This document shows, one piece after another, positions 22,303 to 34,567 of a stretch of 64,000 bases of DNA (position 1 is its first letter; each line of letters opens with the position of its first letter). The DNA is taken from contig CAJNOI010000175.1 of the NCBI GenBank assembly GCA_905250115.1, positions 66,050-130,049 of the forward strand. Reading direction: 5' to 3'. The notes under the pieces were generated by a model that was given only the letters and a program-made list of their open reading frames with translations, ran no database searches and was not told the origin of the DNA. The DNA is from Adineta steineri (taxonomy: Eukaryota; Rotifera; Eurotatoria; Adinetida; Adinetidae). The position numbers and the translations under genes were made by a program.

Positions 22303-25300
22303 CTAGAAAATATGATTTATATTTAACATCAATGTAGATCAGATCGATAAGAACTTATACTATCGTTTACAGGCCTTGGTTTTAGTATCGTACTATACTC
22401 ACATTTGTAGGAAATGAAATGTATGTGGAGCGATTAGTTAGGTATAGAAAAATATGAAGATCAATAGAAGAGGTCAAAAATAAATAAATATATGAATTTA
22501 ATACAGATTAATAAGAAGATTAAATATAAGTGAATATTTTATTAGTAAATAACAAGATTAAGTACAGTGTTATATATACGAGATTTAAATGTAAAGATAA
22601 GAGGATTTAATAAATATAAAAAGATTAGAAATTGATATGAAGAGTAGTAGTTCATAAGTATCACAGAAAATTCGTCTACTAGAAATTTTTCTAATCTAAT
22701 TTTGACTAGATCTTATATTCGATTCACTATTCAAAATTTCTTTCTCAATACAATGGATAATTTTCATTATTAGACAAATTAATTCAATTTATTTTATCTT
22801 TATTCTAAACGGGAATAAAGAATTCTTTATCCCGCCCGTTGATCACTGGAGTCATCATTTATAAAAATGTGGTACTTAAATATTTTTACAAAACTATTTC
22901 CTAATGGTTGATTCAGTGCATTTTTTTTTGATACTATTCTGAAGGGCAAAAAGTTAAGTGACGATAAATAGTTTGAATAGACTGGATTTTTATTCGATTC
23001 GAAAAACAAACATATACACAATATGTTTTTACATGGATAATCAATCTATACGATTAAATATAAATATGCACTACTCACTTTTATGCTCTGCTCTTGATGC
23101 TTATAAAATACTATTTTAATCAATCGTTATAGATTAGATACTTTTTTCTTTCTATTCTTTCTTTTCTTTTTCTTACGGTCGATATTACTAATTATAACAG
23201 TATTTTTTTTTCTTTTGAAACATCAAAAATTGCTTTTTGTTGAAATTTTTATTTCATATATTTTTTACATTATTGATAACAATAATATCTGTGGAATTGA
23301 ATGAAACAAAAATTATTTATGTTGTTATAATTCGATTAAAATTATGTGAATATTCTTTTCTTTTCGTGTTAGACTATTACCTGTACTACTCACGTTGTTC
23401 TTTATCTTTTCTCCTTGTTTTTGATTTTCACTGTACAATAAATTGATCAATAAGCATACGTAATATACTTTTTCGGCTTATTTTTTTTCTCTTCGTTATT
23501 TTTAATTATAATCATGTTTTTTTTCAAGCCTTGAATGATATTTTCATTGAAATGCTTACCTCCCAATTTATTTCTAATTAATTGATATAATTGAGAAAGA
23601 CAATATCTGTTAAATCAAACGAATCAAAAAAATCATTTATATTCTTTTTATTATACTACTTGTATAGAAGAATCTTTCTCTTTGTATATACCGTTCTATT
23701 GGATGTCACTTCAAGGTATTATTACACACGTTTTTTTATCGTTCCTTCTCACTATTGAATGTAATAATATAATAATTTGATCAATGATTGCAGATTATAT
23801 ACTTTTTTTTTGCACATTATTTATAAATATATATCTATCTCCTTTCTCTTACAATAGTCTTTTTTTTGATACTGAACTATACAAATTTAATTAATAATAA
23901 TTTGAAAAACAATATGTCTATATCAAACAGGATTCGACTTTTGAACTATCAATAAACAAAAAAAATTAGAGATACTTGATTTTGTTATTGAATATTAAGA
24001 ATGAATATATTCTTTTGTAATTAAAAAAATATTTTCTTATTTTACCAAGAAGAATTAAAAACAAATTGACTTTTATATTAACTTGTTAGAATCAATATAT
24101 GAATAAATCGAACAATACATTAAATGTTGGATCAAACGAAAAAACTATTGTTAAATATAGTCATAATATTAAGTAAGTTTAAAAGGACGATTCTTATTGA
24201 CATATTTAATATCGTACGAAATTTTATTTTTGATTGGAAATTGTACAACCAAGTAAAGTTCAGTTTAATACAACTTTAAATGTAATCCTATACACAATAA
24301 CAATTCATTGATAACTAAATCGATTAGTAATTTTGACCATAATATTAGCATTTAAAATAGATAAATTTCAAAATACTTATATTAATCAAGATCTATTTTC
24401 ATTACGAGAATATACATAAATGATTTATATTCATGTTTTATGTTTACAGTAACCTTCCTATTGAAGTTCTATATATATAAGAACTAGAAAAAAGTTCTCT
24501 TTTGATGCATTGAACCAATGTTTCGTATTTTTTTCCATTAAGAAAATCGATGCACTTAAAATTAATATTTTGAATAAACTATTTAAGGATGGATGAGTGT
24601 ACGTGTTAATATACGTTTCGTTTTCACATACTATATTTATATCTCGTTAAAAACTTAACCGTTTGAATTTATGAGTTTCGTGACATTACTCCTCTTTACT
24701 AAAAAAAATTCATTCTATGTAAAGAAGGTGATCATAAAGCTGTTGCACTTTGGCATTTTTTAAAAGTATTTCTCACCAGTGGCGTAGCCAGGGTAAGGTA
24801 AATGTGCAATTAACCATTTCCTTTGGAGATTTACCTATTGTAATTTCTATCAATAAGCTACTGGCCATTGAAATTTTACTTTTGAAAATTTTTTTCTTTT
24901 GTTTGAAGTAGACATGCGCTGTTTGCTTGTTCGTTCTGTGAAGAATTAAGAAAAGAAGAAAAGAATCGCTTCTTGTATTTTATGTCATCAGGAAGACGCT
25001 AATCACGTAAAGAAAGAGAAGATAAACAAGAATACAGAGCAAGCCTGTATCAGCAGCTTCTGCTGAGTGAAGTTTAAGTCAATAATCAGAAACTAAAAGT
25101 TATTATCGATCTACAATGAAACAAAATAGACTAAATGAATTTGTTGCTAGTTACATTCATAAAGATCTCGATATAAATCCAGATGAAATTATATACACAA
25201 ACGAATTCTGGTCGTTCTGATTTACGTGTTTGAATTTGAAACATACATGTTAGAAACAGAGACACTAAAAATATATACATAACTATAACTTAAGATCTGA

Positions 25301-25901
25301 GTTTAAAATAGTCTATTAACATTCAACTGATTATTTCAAATCAGTTTATTTATATATCCACTCTACTGGTTGATGAAAATAATATTTTACATTCAGTCAC
25401 GTTTGCAGTACAACGTTTTTTTTACCTCAATACATATTCTAAAATAAAAGTGCTTTTAAATTCATCCAGAGTTTGTTGCAAATATTAATACATGTGATTC
25501 ATAAAGAGAAATATTTAAACCGCGAGAAACTAACGAAAATTATTTATATGAAAATATTAATGACCTTGAGATTTATTTTATATTTTTATAATTGATCGTG
25601 GAATGAATTAACAACGTTCTTGTATGTCTATTTTTAAGAATGATCGAAAATTTCAATATAAAATGACATAAATTTTACTTTTCATTTTATTTTATATACA
25701 AAAAAACAATCGATTAATCTTGTATAAATTTATTTATAGAAAGAAAACTACAAAATTTTATCATTTAATATTTAAAAAATGTCAAAAAAGAATAATATTC
25801 TTGCGCTTGATTATAAAGGCTGAGATAAAGAAGCTTATCGGATCATTTTGAGTCAGGCTAAAGTATAAAATAATTATTATGATCATATTTGAGGAAAAAA
25901 T
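22303..25901. other. Upstream region/5' intron of CaV3, with hAT relic
   Basis: About 3.6 kb with no recognised exon. The 5'-most CaV3 exon should lie here or further right, but I could not identify it. It includes a 25-bp near-palindrome at 22809-22833 (CGGGAATAAAGAATTCTTTA then TCCCG) and the hAT relic from 24777. Other ORFs are low-complexity. Confidence 0.45.
24777..25310 (+). mobile_element. Degenerate hAT transposon relic
   Basis: The relic starts with the terminal repeat CAGTGGCGTAGCCAGGG and is collinear with the reverse complement of the better-preserved element at 62300-63101. Shared blocks include CATTTCCTTTGGAGATTTACC and CTTAAGATCTGAGTTTAA. Near 25094-25221 a decayed reading frame (RSTMKQNRLNEFVAS then YIHKDLDINPDEII) matches the end of a hAT transposase dimerisation domain. 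The right terminus is missing. Confidence 0.7.
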
Positions 25902-26352
25902 TCATAGGTTATTTACATTATGATGGATGGTAACATGAATTTCACCTTTTGAACGGAGACCCAATAAAGCTGGTAATTTGACCCATTCATCAAAATCACC
26001 TTTTCCAAAGTCATGTTTTTTCAAATTAATTTTTGCTGAACCAATTGCATCTTTACCTACTGCATCATCATCATATACACATAGATGTAAATCATCATGG
26101 TTTCTGTCCAAATTGCTTAAATAAAAGATAAAAATGAATACATTGAAACTAATGATATGATAAATAAACTTACAAATTAAATTTTTCATTCCATTGTGGA
26201 TCATTGTTATTCTTAATAGTTTTTGTTCGTTGTTTATAGTCTTTATCCAAATAAACTTCAACAAAAGCATCATTTTTACCGACAATGTCTTCATCTTTAA
26301 GATGACGAGCTTCGACGATAGTTACTTCTAAAGTTCCGTGTGAGCCACTCAT
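25902..26352 (-). CDS. Small single C2-domain protein
   Basis: Two exons, 26174-26352 and 25902-26115, join in frame to 130 residues that are almost entirely one C2 domain. The start is MSGSHGTLEVTIVEARHLKD, placed directly at the first beta strand. Putative Ca2+-loop acidic residues occur in the first loop (KDEDIVGKNDAFVEVYLD) and the third loop (CVYDDDAVGKDAIG). It therefore could bind membranes in a Ca2+-dependent way, like small plant or protist C2-only proteins. No second domain, transmembrane span or lipidation signal is seen. The partner and role are unknown. The upstream in-frame Met codons are ignored because the domain begins at the chosen start. Confidence 0.82.
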
Positions 26353-28047
26353 TTTGATTCGATTTTTTTTTTGTTGCAAATAGATTAATAAATGAAAAAA
26401 AGAAATGAATTTGTGATGCTTTTATACTACCTTTTTTTACTCAAAAATCAGAAAAAAAATTATTCATGTCTTCCTTTTCTTTTCTGCGTATAATAACATT
26501 AAGTTGATGTTGTTATGGTAAAAGAAAAAAAATGATGAAGAAATGTCTTGTTCTTATAGAGTTTTATTTACATAAATGTGGACAAAAAATTCATACAATT
26601 GCAGGAAGAAAAAGTTTAAAAATAAATTCATCAGTAGAGTGGTGTAGGTCGATAAGTATTTTATAAAATTTCATCCTTAAAAGACAAAAAAAAATTATTT
26701 ATACATGAAAAGAACAACAGCAAACATTCCAGAATAGCAATGTTTATTTGAAACGAAATTTAATCGTTCGAGAATCATATGATTAAGGACGACATTACTT
26801 TAAAGCTTCATTGTGTATTTATGATGAGATGTGAAGTTCGAGTAAAGAGCCAATCTTTGAATAAAATTTATATACGTATGAGTAGATACAAATGTTTATT
26901 GACGAATGTAAAAGTATTGGCTAGAGGTATTATACTGATACTATTACTTTCACATCCTCTTACTTGATAAGTAGTTTCTAAATAATTTTATTGAATTTAC
27001 AATTGAATACTCCATCGATTAGTAATAAATTCAATAGGAATTGCTGTATCTTTGATTCTTACTCATATAAATCAGAATTCACTATAAACAGTTGATAATA
27101 ATCTTTCAATCAAAGATCTCTTATTTATCTCAGATAAGTGTCTGAATTTCATTGATTATTAAAACTATAGTTGTGGATGACTAGTACACGTATGAAAATA
27201 TCTCGATTACATGTTATATGAGACAAATTTTAATGAGTTTTGATAGTTATAATTAATTTCTAATATCAATCTGATGACAAATCAAATAATAGTGAATTAT
27301 ATTATAAAGCTTAAAAAAATGAATTAAAAGTAAAATAATCAAAGTTTTCGACTTGTTCAGGAATTATGGACGATAGTAGCAATATTATATATGACGTTAA
27401 TTATTATTACTCAGGGAGGTAAGAAAATGCGTTTAGATGTACATAATTCTAATGTTGTAAAACTGTCATAAAAAATGCTGAATTATTCTTTTTGTCTAAA
27501 TGAAACTTGTACAGTAAATAGCGAAATAAACTCCGTTTTTTTCGTTTGATATTTGGCATTAGCACTTTTCAGATATGGATAATCAATTATATCCACCTCC
27601 TGCTTGTCAATGAATCGATTCTATTTAATTATAATTAAATTAACGTTCGATTAATATCTATCTATCTATTTATTATTCGAAAACGTTCCGCAGAATTTTT
27701 TTACTTTCTATATTTTACATTAAGATTAATTGTACATTTTCCTGTTCACATATTCTCAAATATATTCAAACGAGGACAAGTGTAGGTATAGGTGTCGGTA
27801 TTGGTTTCTTCTTTAACCACACCTACCCTCAAGATGGTTGTTTACATAATGTGAATTTGATGCAGACTCCTCTAAAAACTACCATAGTGGTTGAAGTATC
27901 AATTTTCGTACGTTCAATATGAAATTGAAAATATGCTGGAACGATTTATTTTTTAAATTCAAATGAAAAAGCGATAAAACATATTATATTTCATTAAAAG
28001 ATTTTGGCTTGTGTACTTTTTAAAGAAAATCGAGATAGATAGTATCA
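26353..28047. other. Intergenic, no gene seen
   Basis: AT-rich spacer between two minus-strand genes. It holds a telomere-like motif at 27781-27836. The 62-residue ORF at 26779 shows nothing recognisable. Confidence 0.45.
27781..27836. repeat. Telomere-like hairpin repeat copy
   Basis: The left arm (TGTAGGTATAGGTGTCGG) and right arm (ACCACACCTACCCTCAAGA) enclose about 18 bases. It lies about 210 bp beyond the stop codon of the secreted modular gene. Confidence 0.6.
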
Positions 28048-29345
28048 TTATACCATATCGACATAGAGTTTTCCAGCGGGTCCTCCTGTTTTATAGTACC
28101 AAAATGAAATTTTGTAAATATTGCCAACTACTGCCGAAAATGATTGACCAAGAAAATTGAAACCAGTCTGACAATGACTTGTATAACAGTTATTACCAGA
28201 ATTATTGTGGCAGCCAGAAGTTATAATTTGGCCTCCATCGCCACCACCCACACACGAAGATGTACACCACATTACCCAATCGATCGGGCTTGATGTTGAC
28301 ATTTCAAAGCTAGGATTGTTAAGCAATTGAATTGTCGGTTGACTGATGGCAACTACAGAGACATCATCCAGATAAACAGTTTCTGCTGCTGGACCACCCT
28401 GAACAGCAAATTGAAGGACAGGTGCTAGTACCGTTGCTGTATAATTATGCGAATAATAAGTCCATCCGATTGATCCACTAACAGAAAGTAATGAGCCGAC
28501 ACCCTGCCCAGTACACGATGTTGCTAGAATAGAATCGATACATAAAATAAACTCACAAAACAGCATAGCTACTCACTGGTTGTTGTGACAGTCGATGTCG
28601 TCGTGCTTGTAGTTGTAGTTGTAGTTGCTACAAACAATCAAGTAAATTAGAGTTTTTGTATTTTTATGAGAGAAAAAAATTCTGTATTAATAATATTGTT
28701 TTTTTCAAACAGACTGATATTTATTGAAAAAAAAAAGAATTTCACTATAAGATACTTTCCTTAATGAATACATTCTTTCTATAACGATTTTGATCCTCTT
28801 CTTATTATTTCTTCTCATCTTATGTACCGCTCTTATTTCATAGGGTGTGGGTTTGAGTGAAAAGTGAAGATTTATCTACACACCCACACCCACTTTTGTC
28901 CTATATATATATAATTCTATCGAAAACTTCAGAGTATCGATGAATGGGGGTAATGGTATTAAAATCTCTTTCGCTCACACCAACAACCTCAAATAGTATT
29001 TAAACTCTATCATGCCTGTTACTCACTGATAACGCTTCTGTTTCTGAAGTTGAACACCTTTGTATTGAATATAATAGGCACCACCTGTAATTGTCCTTCA
29101 TTTAATTGTACTGAGTATAATGAACATGTTTGATTGATGGCAGAATAAGTTGCCGTCATACACAATGTATTGTTGTAGCATTCGCAAAGACAAGCACTTT
29201 CTGAATTAATCGAGACGAAGTTAGCAAACATGGTGCTTGGATCGAATGGATTAAATCGAGCATAATTGTATACACTGACAGGAACTGTCATTGATACTAA
29301 TAGATTGAAAGAAAAAAAAAGAAGATGCTCTACTCTCCACAACAT
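28048..29345 (-). CDS. Secreted modular protein: Cys-rich PAN-like module, Thr linker, carbohydrate-binding-like module
   Basis: Three exons (29027-29345, 28577-28627, 28048-28523) join in frame to 281 residues. Exon 1 encodes a signal peptide (hydrophobic to about residue 22) and a Cys-rich module with CLCECYNNTLCMTATYS, reminiscent of PAN/apple-type domains. Exon 2 is a 51-bp phase 1-1 exon coding almost only Thr and Ser. Exon 3 begins TTSCTGQGVG and carries a beta-rich domain with YLDDVSVV and NNPSFE motifs, repeated in part (SFSAVVGNIYKISFWYY), which resembles CBM4/9-like jelly rolls. The product should be secreted and may bind glycans; this is inference. The 400-bp first intron holds a telomere-like hairpin. 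No catalytic domain is visible. Confidence 0.7.
28842..28899. repeat. Telomere-like hairpin repeat copy (intronic)
   Basis: The left arm AGGGTGTGGGTTTGAGTG and right arm ACACACCCACACCCACTTTT lie in the first intron of the secreted modular gene. Confidence 0.6.
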
Positions 29346-30279
29346 TTTACTGAATGATTTGAGCGTTGATGTTCCATTTTCTTTTTATATTTATTTATTT
29401 AATAGTTTTATACTCTATGACAAGAAAAGAGACTGATAAAGACAGTACTTCATATCTTAATGGAACAACAAAAGAGAAGCGTATTCTAAACTAATTGCTA
29501 TTAGTAGTTTTGCCTCTTAAAATATACTTTAATTAAAAGTAGTATTCGTTTCATTTATCACTTTGATGAATCGTTAAACAGGAGGCCCGCCTGTGACGAT
29601 TTCTAATATAGTAGGCACTTCTTGAGAGCTGTTGTGTATATATTTTTTTTATATATCATGAATCGTACTATACTGCGTTTTCATCATCACTTATATAAGT
29701 GAATTACGCTCGTATTGTATCGTTTAATGTAAAAAATACCACAAAAAAAATAGAAATGCATATAAAACAAGTTTATGCGGTGCATTTGATATAACTTTAT
29801 TAGTCTTGCCTAAATTAAATATTTTCTCGATTGTTAACTTTTTCATTTCAGCAAAGGATTGAATTCTATTTAAAAAAATGCATACTTTCTAAGGTTTCTT
29901 GATATAATAAAATACTATAGATATCCAATCAGTCTTAAGAAGTAATTGAATTTCTTAGACTTCGTTACTTGGATTTCAGGATATGAAAATTAGAATAATA
30001 TTCGTCGGCGTCAGTAGAATCTTTCAATAGAATATTCTGTAATGGTAATCAATGAGACAAATGAATAAAAAGAATGTTTTATAAAACTGTTTGCAATCAG
30101 TATCGCGAACCAAATGTGATATTCTTAAAGCATTTTCATGTTTAGATATTTTTGTAACTGTATTCAACAATTCATGTGTATGGTAAGATGTATATTTATA
30201 AAACAATATTGTTTAGTCTTCTGTTTAACAATAAATTATACAGAAAAAAAAACAAATGAAAAAATCAAATGATGTTATT
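29346..30279. other. Intergenic, no gene seen
   Basis: AT-rich spacer between tandem minus-strand genes. No repeat or domain-bearing ORF was recognised. Confidence 0.4.
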
Positions 30280-31189
30280 TTAGCCGAGCTTCGATCGAAA
30301 TTCAGCCATAGAGAAGTTAGGATCTATTTTGCGGCCTTTGGGTACCGCTGCTTCTTTGTGTCCTATGACACGAGCTGTAGCTACACCATAAGCTTTTTGA
30401 AGAGCTTTCACACCTTTTATATAACTCTGGTATTGTACTTCTGGCCAGTTTGCATGACCACTGTCGGTGGCTGGTAAACCAGTTCCTTCAGCTTCGATAC
30501 CAATTGCATTGCTGTTGCCATAGATAGAATCATCTATGGTGCTGCCAGCGTGATAACAACGACCTGCTGCAATGACCCACCAGGTTCCAGAACGGCCCAG
30601 TCCAAGCTGTGCAAGGGGGCCGGCCAGACTACCTGTACCATCTCGTACTACTCCTAAAGAAGGAAAGTCGCCTGTTGCTGGACCTGCCGTATGATGAACA
30701 AGTATTCCTTTCACTGAAGCCATGACCCCATGTCCACGAGTCTTCCATCCAGCAACTTCAACAACATTGACACCGGCACTACGAAGTATATCAGCCAAAC
30801 CAGTGAGCATAGTATTAGTTGGTTTACTGGGTGCAGGACCGGTAGATCCTCCTCCTCCATTTCCTCCCTTACAACATTTAATATTCGCAGCGCCAGGACA
30901 AATACCAGCACCGGGTGTTCCACCACTTTTTCTACAGGCTGCTTCATCTATGCATCTTGGACTAAAAACATACGAGTAAGTCTCAGAAATGACAATAATA
31001 AACATCTTACCAGGTACAGCATTGAATGTGGGCGGCACCAGTACAATGACCTGCTTGAGACGCACCTCCCAAGTTGGTACAGACACCCTTATCTATACAC
31101 GCGTTTGTAGACCAACATGCTGCACTAGTTGCACGCAAATGAACAACAGCAAGACAAAACACCATAATAAAAACTTTGGTACTAAGCAT
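30280..31189 (-). CDS. Secreted N-acetylmuramoyl-L-alanine amidase (Amidase_2) with two Cys-rich modules
   Basis: Two exons, 31011-31189 and 30280-30961, join to 286 residues. The ATG at 31189 is followed by a clear signal peptide ending near ATSA. Two tandem Cys-rich modules follow with the pattern C..(A/C)C....G...(A/G)G.C.GA..I.CC, one per exon, then a Gly/Pro linker. The catalytic part (about residues 120-286) has Amidase_2 features: GILVHHTAGPATGD (Zn-binding His), WWVIAAGRCYHAGS, NAIGIEAEG and VIGHKEAAVPKGRKIDP (His and Asp of the Zn site). It should cleave the bond between MurNAc and the stem peptide of peptidoglycan, outside the cell. The catalytic domain looks more like bacterial or phage endolysins than animal PGRPs, and its base composition is richer in G+C than its neighbours. 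Both suggest transfer. A 5'-UTR intron is likely (31238-31312). Confidence 0.88.
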
Positions 31190-31237
31190 CTTGTGATCAC
31201 TGCTGAAAGTAAATGACGACAAATGAACAATCTTGAC

Positions 31238-31359
31238 CTAAATAAATGAAGTCAATTTAGTAAGCGATAATATTCAACAAAAAAAGTACAATGCATTTAT
31301 AGAAATACTTACTTCGATTCTTGTGATGAATATGTAGCCCAGCATCAATCGTATATATA
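31238..31359 (-). promoter_or_regulatory. Putative TATA box and 5'-UTR intron of the amidase gene
   Basis: On the minus strand a TATATATA run (31352-31359) lies upstream of a donor-like GAATCGAAGTAAG at 31313/31312. An acceptor-like TTATTTAG ends at 31238, 48 bases before the start codon. This fits a promoter plus a short non-coding exon. The acceptor could instead take a trans-spliced leader, which bdelloids use. Confidence 0.4.
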
Positions 31360-33128
31360 CATTGCAATATGAAAAACAAAGGATTAATTTTAAGCTTTAT
31401 TATAAAACAATTCGATCAAGAGAAGCAACTCTGCCAAAACAGTTATATTTACCTTTTTGTCTTTATTAAAAGTATTCTCCACCAATACCATATTAATTGC
31501 TTCATACGAGAAGGATTAGTACAGTAGAAGATGCCACGCCTACATTTTCAATTACTGATTTAATGAAATCGAACAGTTATTCACAGACAACGACTTATTC
31601 GTGTTGCCACAGCATTCTTCAAAGTAATTAATCGATTTTTCTTTTTCTCATCCCATCGGATCACATTGAATTATCATTTAACACGCTGAATATAATTTAA
31701 TACTTAATGCTAGTACATGCCTCTATTTGATGGCACGGGTGCAAACTTCTTTTAGTCCTAGTTGCATATTCTCATAGTTAAATGAATGCATAGTGTTGGT
31801 CGTGCTGATAGATTTGATCTAAATAAAACAAAAAAAATTATTTTTAATCAAATAATACGTATTGTTAATTATGTCGATAAATTTGATCCATGTGAAAAAA
31901 TAGAACTGAAAACAATATGTAACGAATGTTAATACTTTAATGCTTACTGTTCTGGATGCTGATACAATAAATCTAAATATAAAACAAAATAATTTAATGA
32001 TTACTTTCATTACACCGTTGGAATTAATCTAAATGAAAAAAAAACTATTTCTAACAAATTCATTCTTACTGTAGTTGGACTAGTTAAAATCAATCGAAAA
32101 TAATAAAAAGAGAAATTGTTTAAAATAGATCTCAATAAAGAAAGTGAATCATTTATTCAAATTATACTTCAATTTCAATGCATTCTAATCTATTTCGAGA
32201 GAACATATTTTTTTCGTTTTCTCAAACGGAGATTTATTTTAATTATCTTAGTAAAAAAATATCTTCACATCGTTTTTCATCTTATCGAATCTAATGATTT
32301 CCGACTGTGAAATAAACGATACATTGTTCATATCTATCCATAAGTTTTTTTTACTGAGTACTGCAATAAATACCAATGATGCTCTTGATGAAATAGAAAC
32401 GGATGCGGGTGTCCTATTCTATCCATAACCACCTCAATATTTTCTTTTTGTTCAACAATGACATACTAAACAACGAAAGAAAAGACTATAGGGAGAGAAC
32501 GAAAATTAGATCATTATATATATATAAATGCGGACGTCCTTAGCAATACATATTATAGAATTGTATGCCGAAGAATTAAAAGTACATTTTTGTTTTGAAC
32601 AAATTAATAGAATATAATTTTTTTGGATAAACTAAATTTTATTCAATTCTTAATGCAGTTATTGCATTAACGTGTTTAAATATAAACAAGCTAAGATACA
32701 ATTACATAAGAAGTAATTAATTCAAAAACTCTTGTGTAAAAAGAAGAAAGAAAAAAAATGAATTTATATGACTTGTCATTAGTAAAACATAACTGTTAAA
32801 GTATGAAATGAATAAAAAAAGTGCGTAGAACGAAAAATAAAAAAATTAATCTTTTATAAATGACCATATTTCATATATGCAGTACAAATTAAGATCGTAT
32901 TTGAATCATTTATTTTACCTTTCACTTTCTATTTATATGATGCATATTTTAATTTTATAATAAAACGAAAATACTTAGATATCAATGATGATCATCCTCA
33001 TGACTATACGTTCCTGGTACTGACGATCTCTTTGATATTTTATCGATGTATAATTAACAAGTGCTAAATGGTCGACAATCTTATGAAATGCTACGAATAT
33101 TATTTTACTTGATCATGCATAAAATACA
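31360..33128. other. Intergenic with micro-exon-like cassettes
   Basis: On the minus strand three short segments near 32013-31995, 31976-31952 and from 31818 are each preceded by an ATTTAG-type acceptor, and the first two are followed by GTAAG- or GTAATC-type donors. They could be non-coding exons or decayed tandem copies. A telomere-like motif lies at 32399-32445. No coding gene was recognised. Confidence 0.35.
32399..32445. repeat. Telomere-like hairpin repeat copy (degenerate)
   Basis: The left arm ACGGATGCGGGTGTCC and right arm ATCCATAACCACCTCAAT are separated by about 10 bases. Confidence 0.45.
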
Positions 33129-34175
33129 ATGGTGTTGATTATTCGAAAGAAAAAAAATGGATTTTTAAAGTCAAGTTTCATATTTTTTATTCTTGTACCT
33201 TTTATATATTACATTAGTTTTCATCATCAGTCATTGAACACTCCACGAAATGAAACATCTTTAAATCTATATGAATATAACGAATTACCTATACAATGGA
33301 ATAATCATCCACGAGGTGTAATTGTTACACTTATGCGTAGTACTAATCATTCGATATTTCGTATTATCAATATGATTCATTCTATCGTGCTATTTCATTC
33401 AACTAATGATCAATTTCAATATCCTTTTCTTATCTTTCATGATCAAAATTTTACTTTAAGTATGCGTCAATATATTTTATCATGTGTAAATAATCATAAG
33501 AAAAAATTAAATATTTTATTTATTCGTCTTAATTTTCTAACAGAAGCTCAATTACCTGATAAATTTATTAGAAGAAGAAAACTTGGTTATCATCAAATGT
33601 GTCGATTTTGGTCGTATGATGTTTTTTATCATCCAGCAATAGTTAAATCGAATTATGATTATTTAATGAGAATGGATGATGATTCATATTTTTGGAATAA
33701 AACTAAAATAGATCTTTTTCACTATATCGATGAAAAAAAACTGGATTATATTTATCGATCATGGTATGATGAAGATAATCAAGCATTATTTCCGATTGAA
33801 AAACAATTTTTCAATCGAAAAAAATCTCGAACAAATTGTATTTATAATAATTTTTTTATTATTCGATTACAATGGTTGTACAAATCCGAAAGAGTATTAC
33901 GTTTTTTACATGAATTAATTCGAGATGATTTATTACTTCGAGAATATATTGGTGATGGATGTATTCATGCAGCTATGCTTGACATCGATCGAGATGTTAA
34001 AACAGAACAATTAAAACAGCTTCCTTACGGGCATAATCATCATATAATGTTGATCAATCGTGAAGGTCCTTATTTTAATCCTTCAATGAATTTTTCTCAA
34101 GCACTGACAAACTCATGTAATCAATTAATATTTATTAGTGATAATACGACTGAAATAAAACGAATTAAAATATAA
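33129..34175 (+). CDS. GT15-like alpha-mannosyltransferase (KTR/KRE2/MNT1 type)
   Basis: A single exon of 348 residues. A basic N-terminus (MVLIIRKKKNG) is followed by one hydrophobic span (about residues 16-31), the type II topology of Golgi glycosyltransferases. The lumenal part shows GT15 hallmarks: GVIVTLMRSTN at the first strand, YPFLIFHDQNF, LGYHQMCRFWSYDVFYHP, and YDYLMRMDDDSYFW at the place where fungal enzymes have YDYYWRVEPDV. Fungal members transfer mannose from GDP-mannose to protein- or lipid-linked glycans in the Golgi. Activity here is inferred; the acidic DDD may replace the usual acidic pair. The enzyme is shorter than fungal ones (about 400 residues). The absence of introns, the fungal-type family and the position next to a GRE2-like gene suggest horizontal acquisition. 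Confidence 0.8.
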   Translation: MVLIIRKKKNGFLKSSFIFFILVPFIYYISFHHQSLNTPRNETSLNLYEYNELPIQWNNHPRGVIVTLMRSTNHSIFRIINMIHSIVLFHSTNDQFQYPFLIFHDQNFTLSMRQYILSCVNNHKKKLNILFIRLNFLTEAQLPDKFIRRRKLGYHQMCRFWSYDVFYHPAIVKSNYDYLMRMDDDSYFWNKTKIDLFHYIDEKKLDYIYRSWYDEDNQALFPIEKQFFNRKKSRTNCIYNNFFIIRLQWLYKSERVLRFLHELIRDDLLLREYIGDGCIHAAMLDIDRDVKTEQLKQLPYGHNHHIMLINREGPYFNPSMNFSQALTNSCNQLIFISDNTTEIKRIKI

Positions 34176-34567
34176 ATTTCTTGAATAAGACATTCACATC
34201 CACACCCTATTTTCTTTAGATCTATATAAATACTGAATATATCTCTACTATTGAGAATAAACTTCGCTCATTTGCTCGAGCCATAAGCAAAATATTTTAT
34301 TTTTATTTGGTAAGATAACTTTTTGTATGTATGTTATCAAAAAGGTAAGGAGAAGAAGAAAAACAACTACTGATAAAGCCGACGTATACTTTTTTTCTTT
34401 TTCTTTCAAGCACATGCTCTTTCTACGGCTCGATAATAGTTACATTACAAAAATGAAAAAGAAAAGAGAGTGAGACGAAATGGGCTTTGTTTTTTTTTGT
34501 TTTACGGATTATTTTTTATACATTCAGGTGTCTTTCATCGTACTATTTTTTTTAGACTTGAAGTATC
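34176..34567. other. Short intergenic spacer
   Basis: 392 bp between two plus-strand genes. A single C-rich telomere-like half-motif (CACATCCACACCC) occurs at 34196-34208, right after the GT15-like stop codon. Confidence 0.4.

Noticed and set aside
28048-28566. A separate gene starting at the Met near 28566
   Set aside because: Splice sites and phase join this segment to the Thr-rich exon and the signal-peptide exon at 29345, giving one secreted protein.
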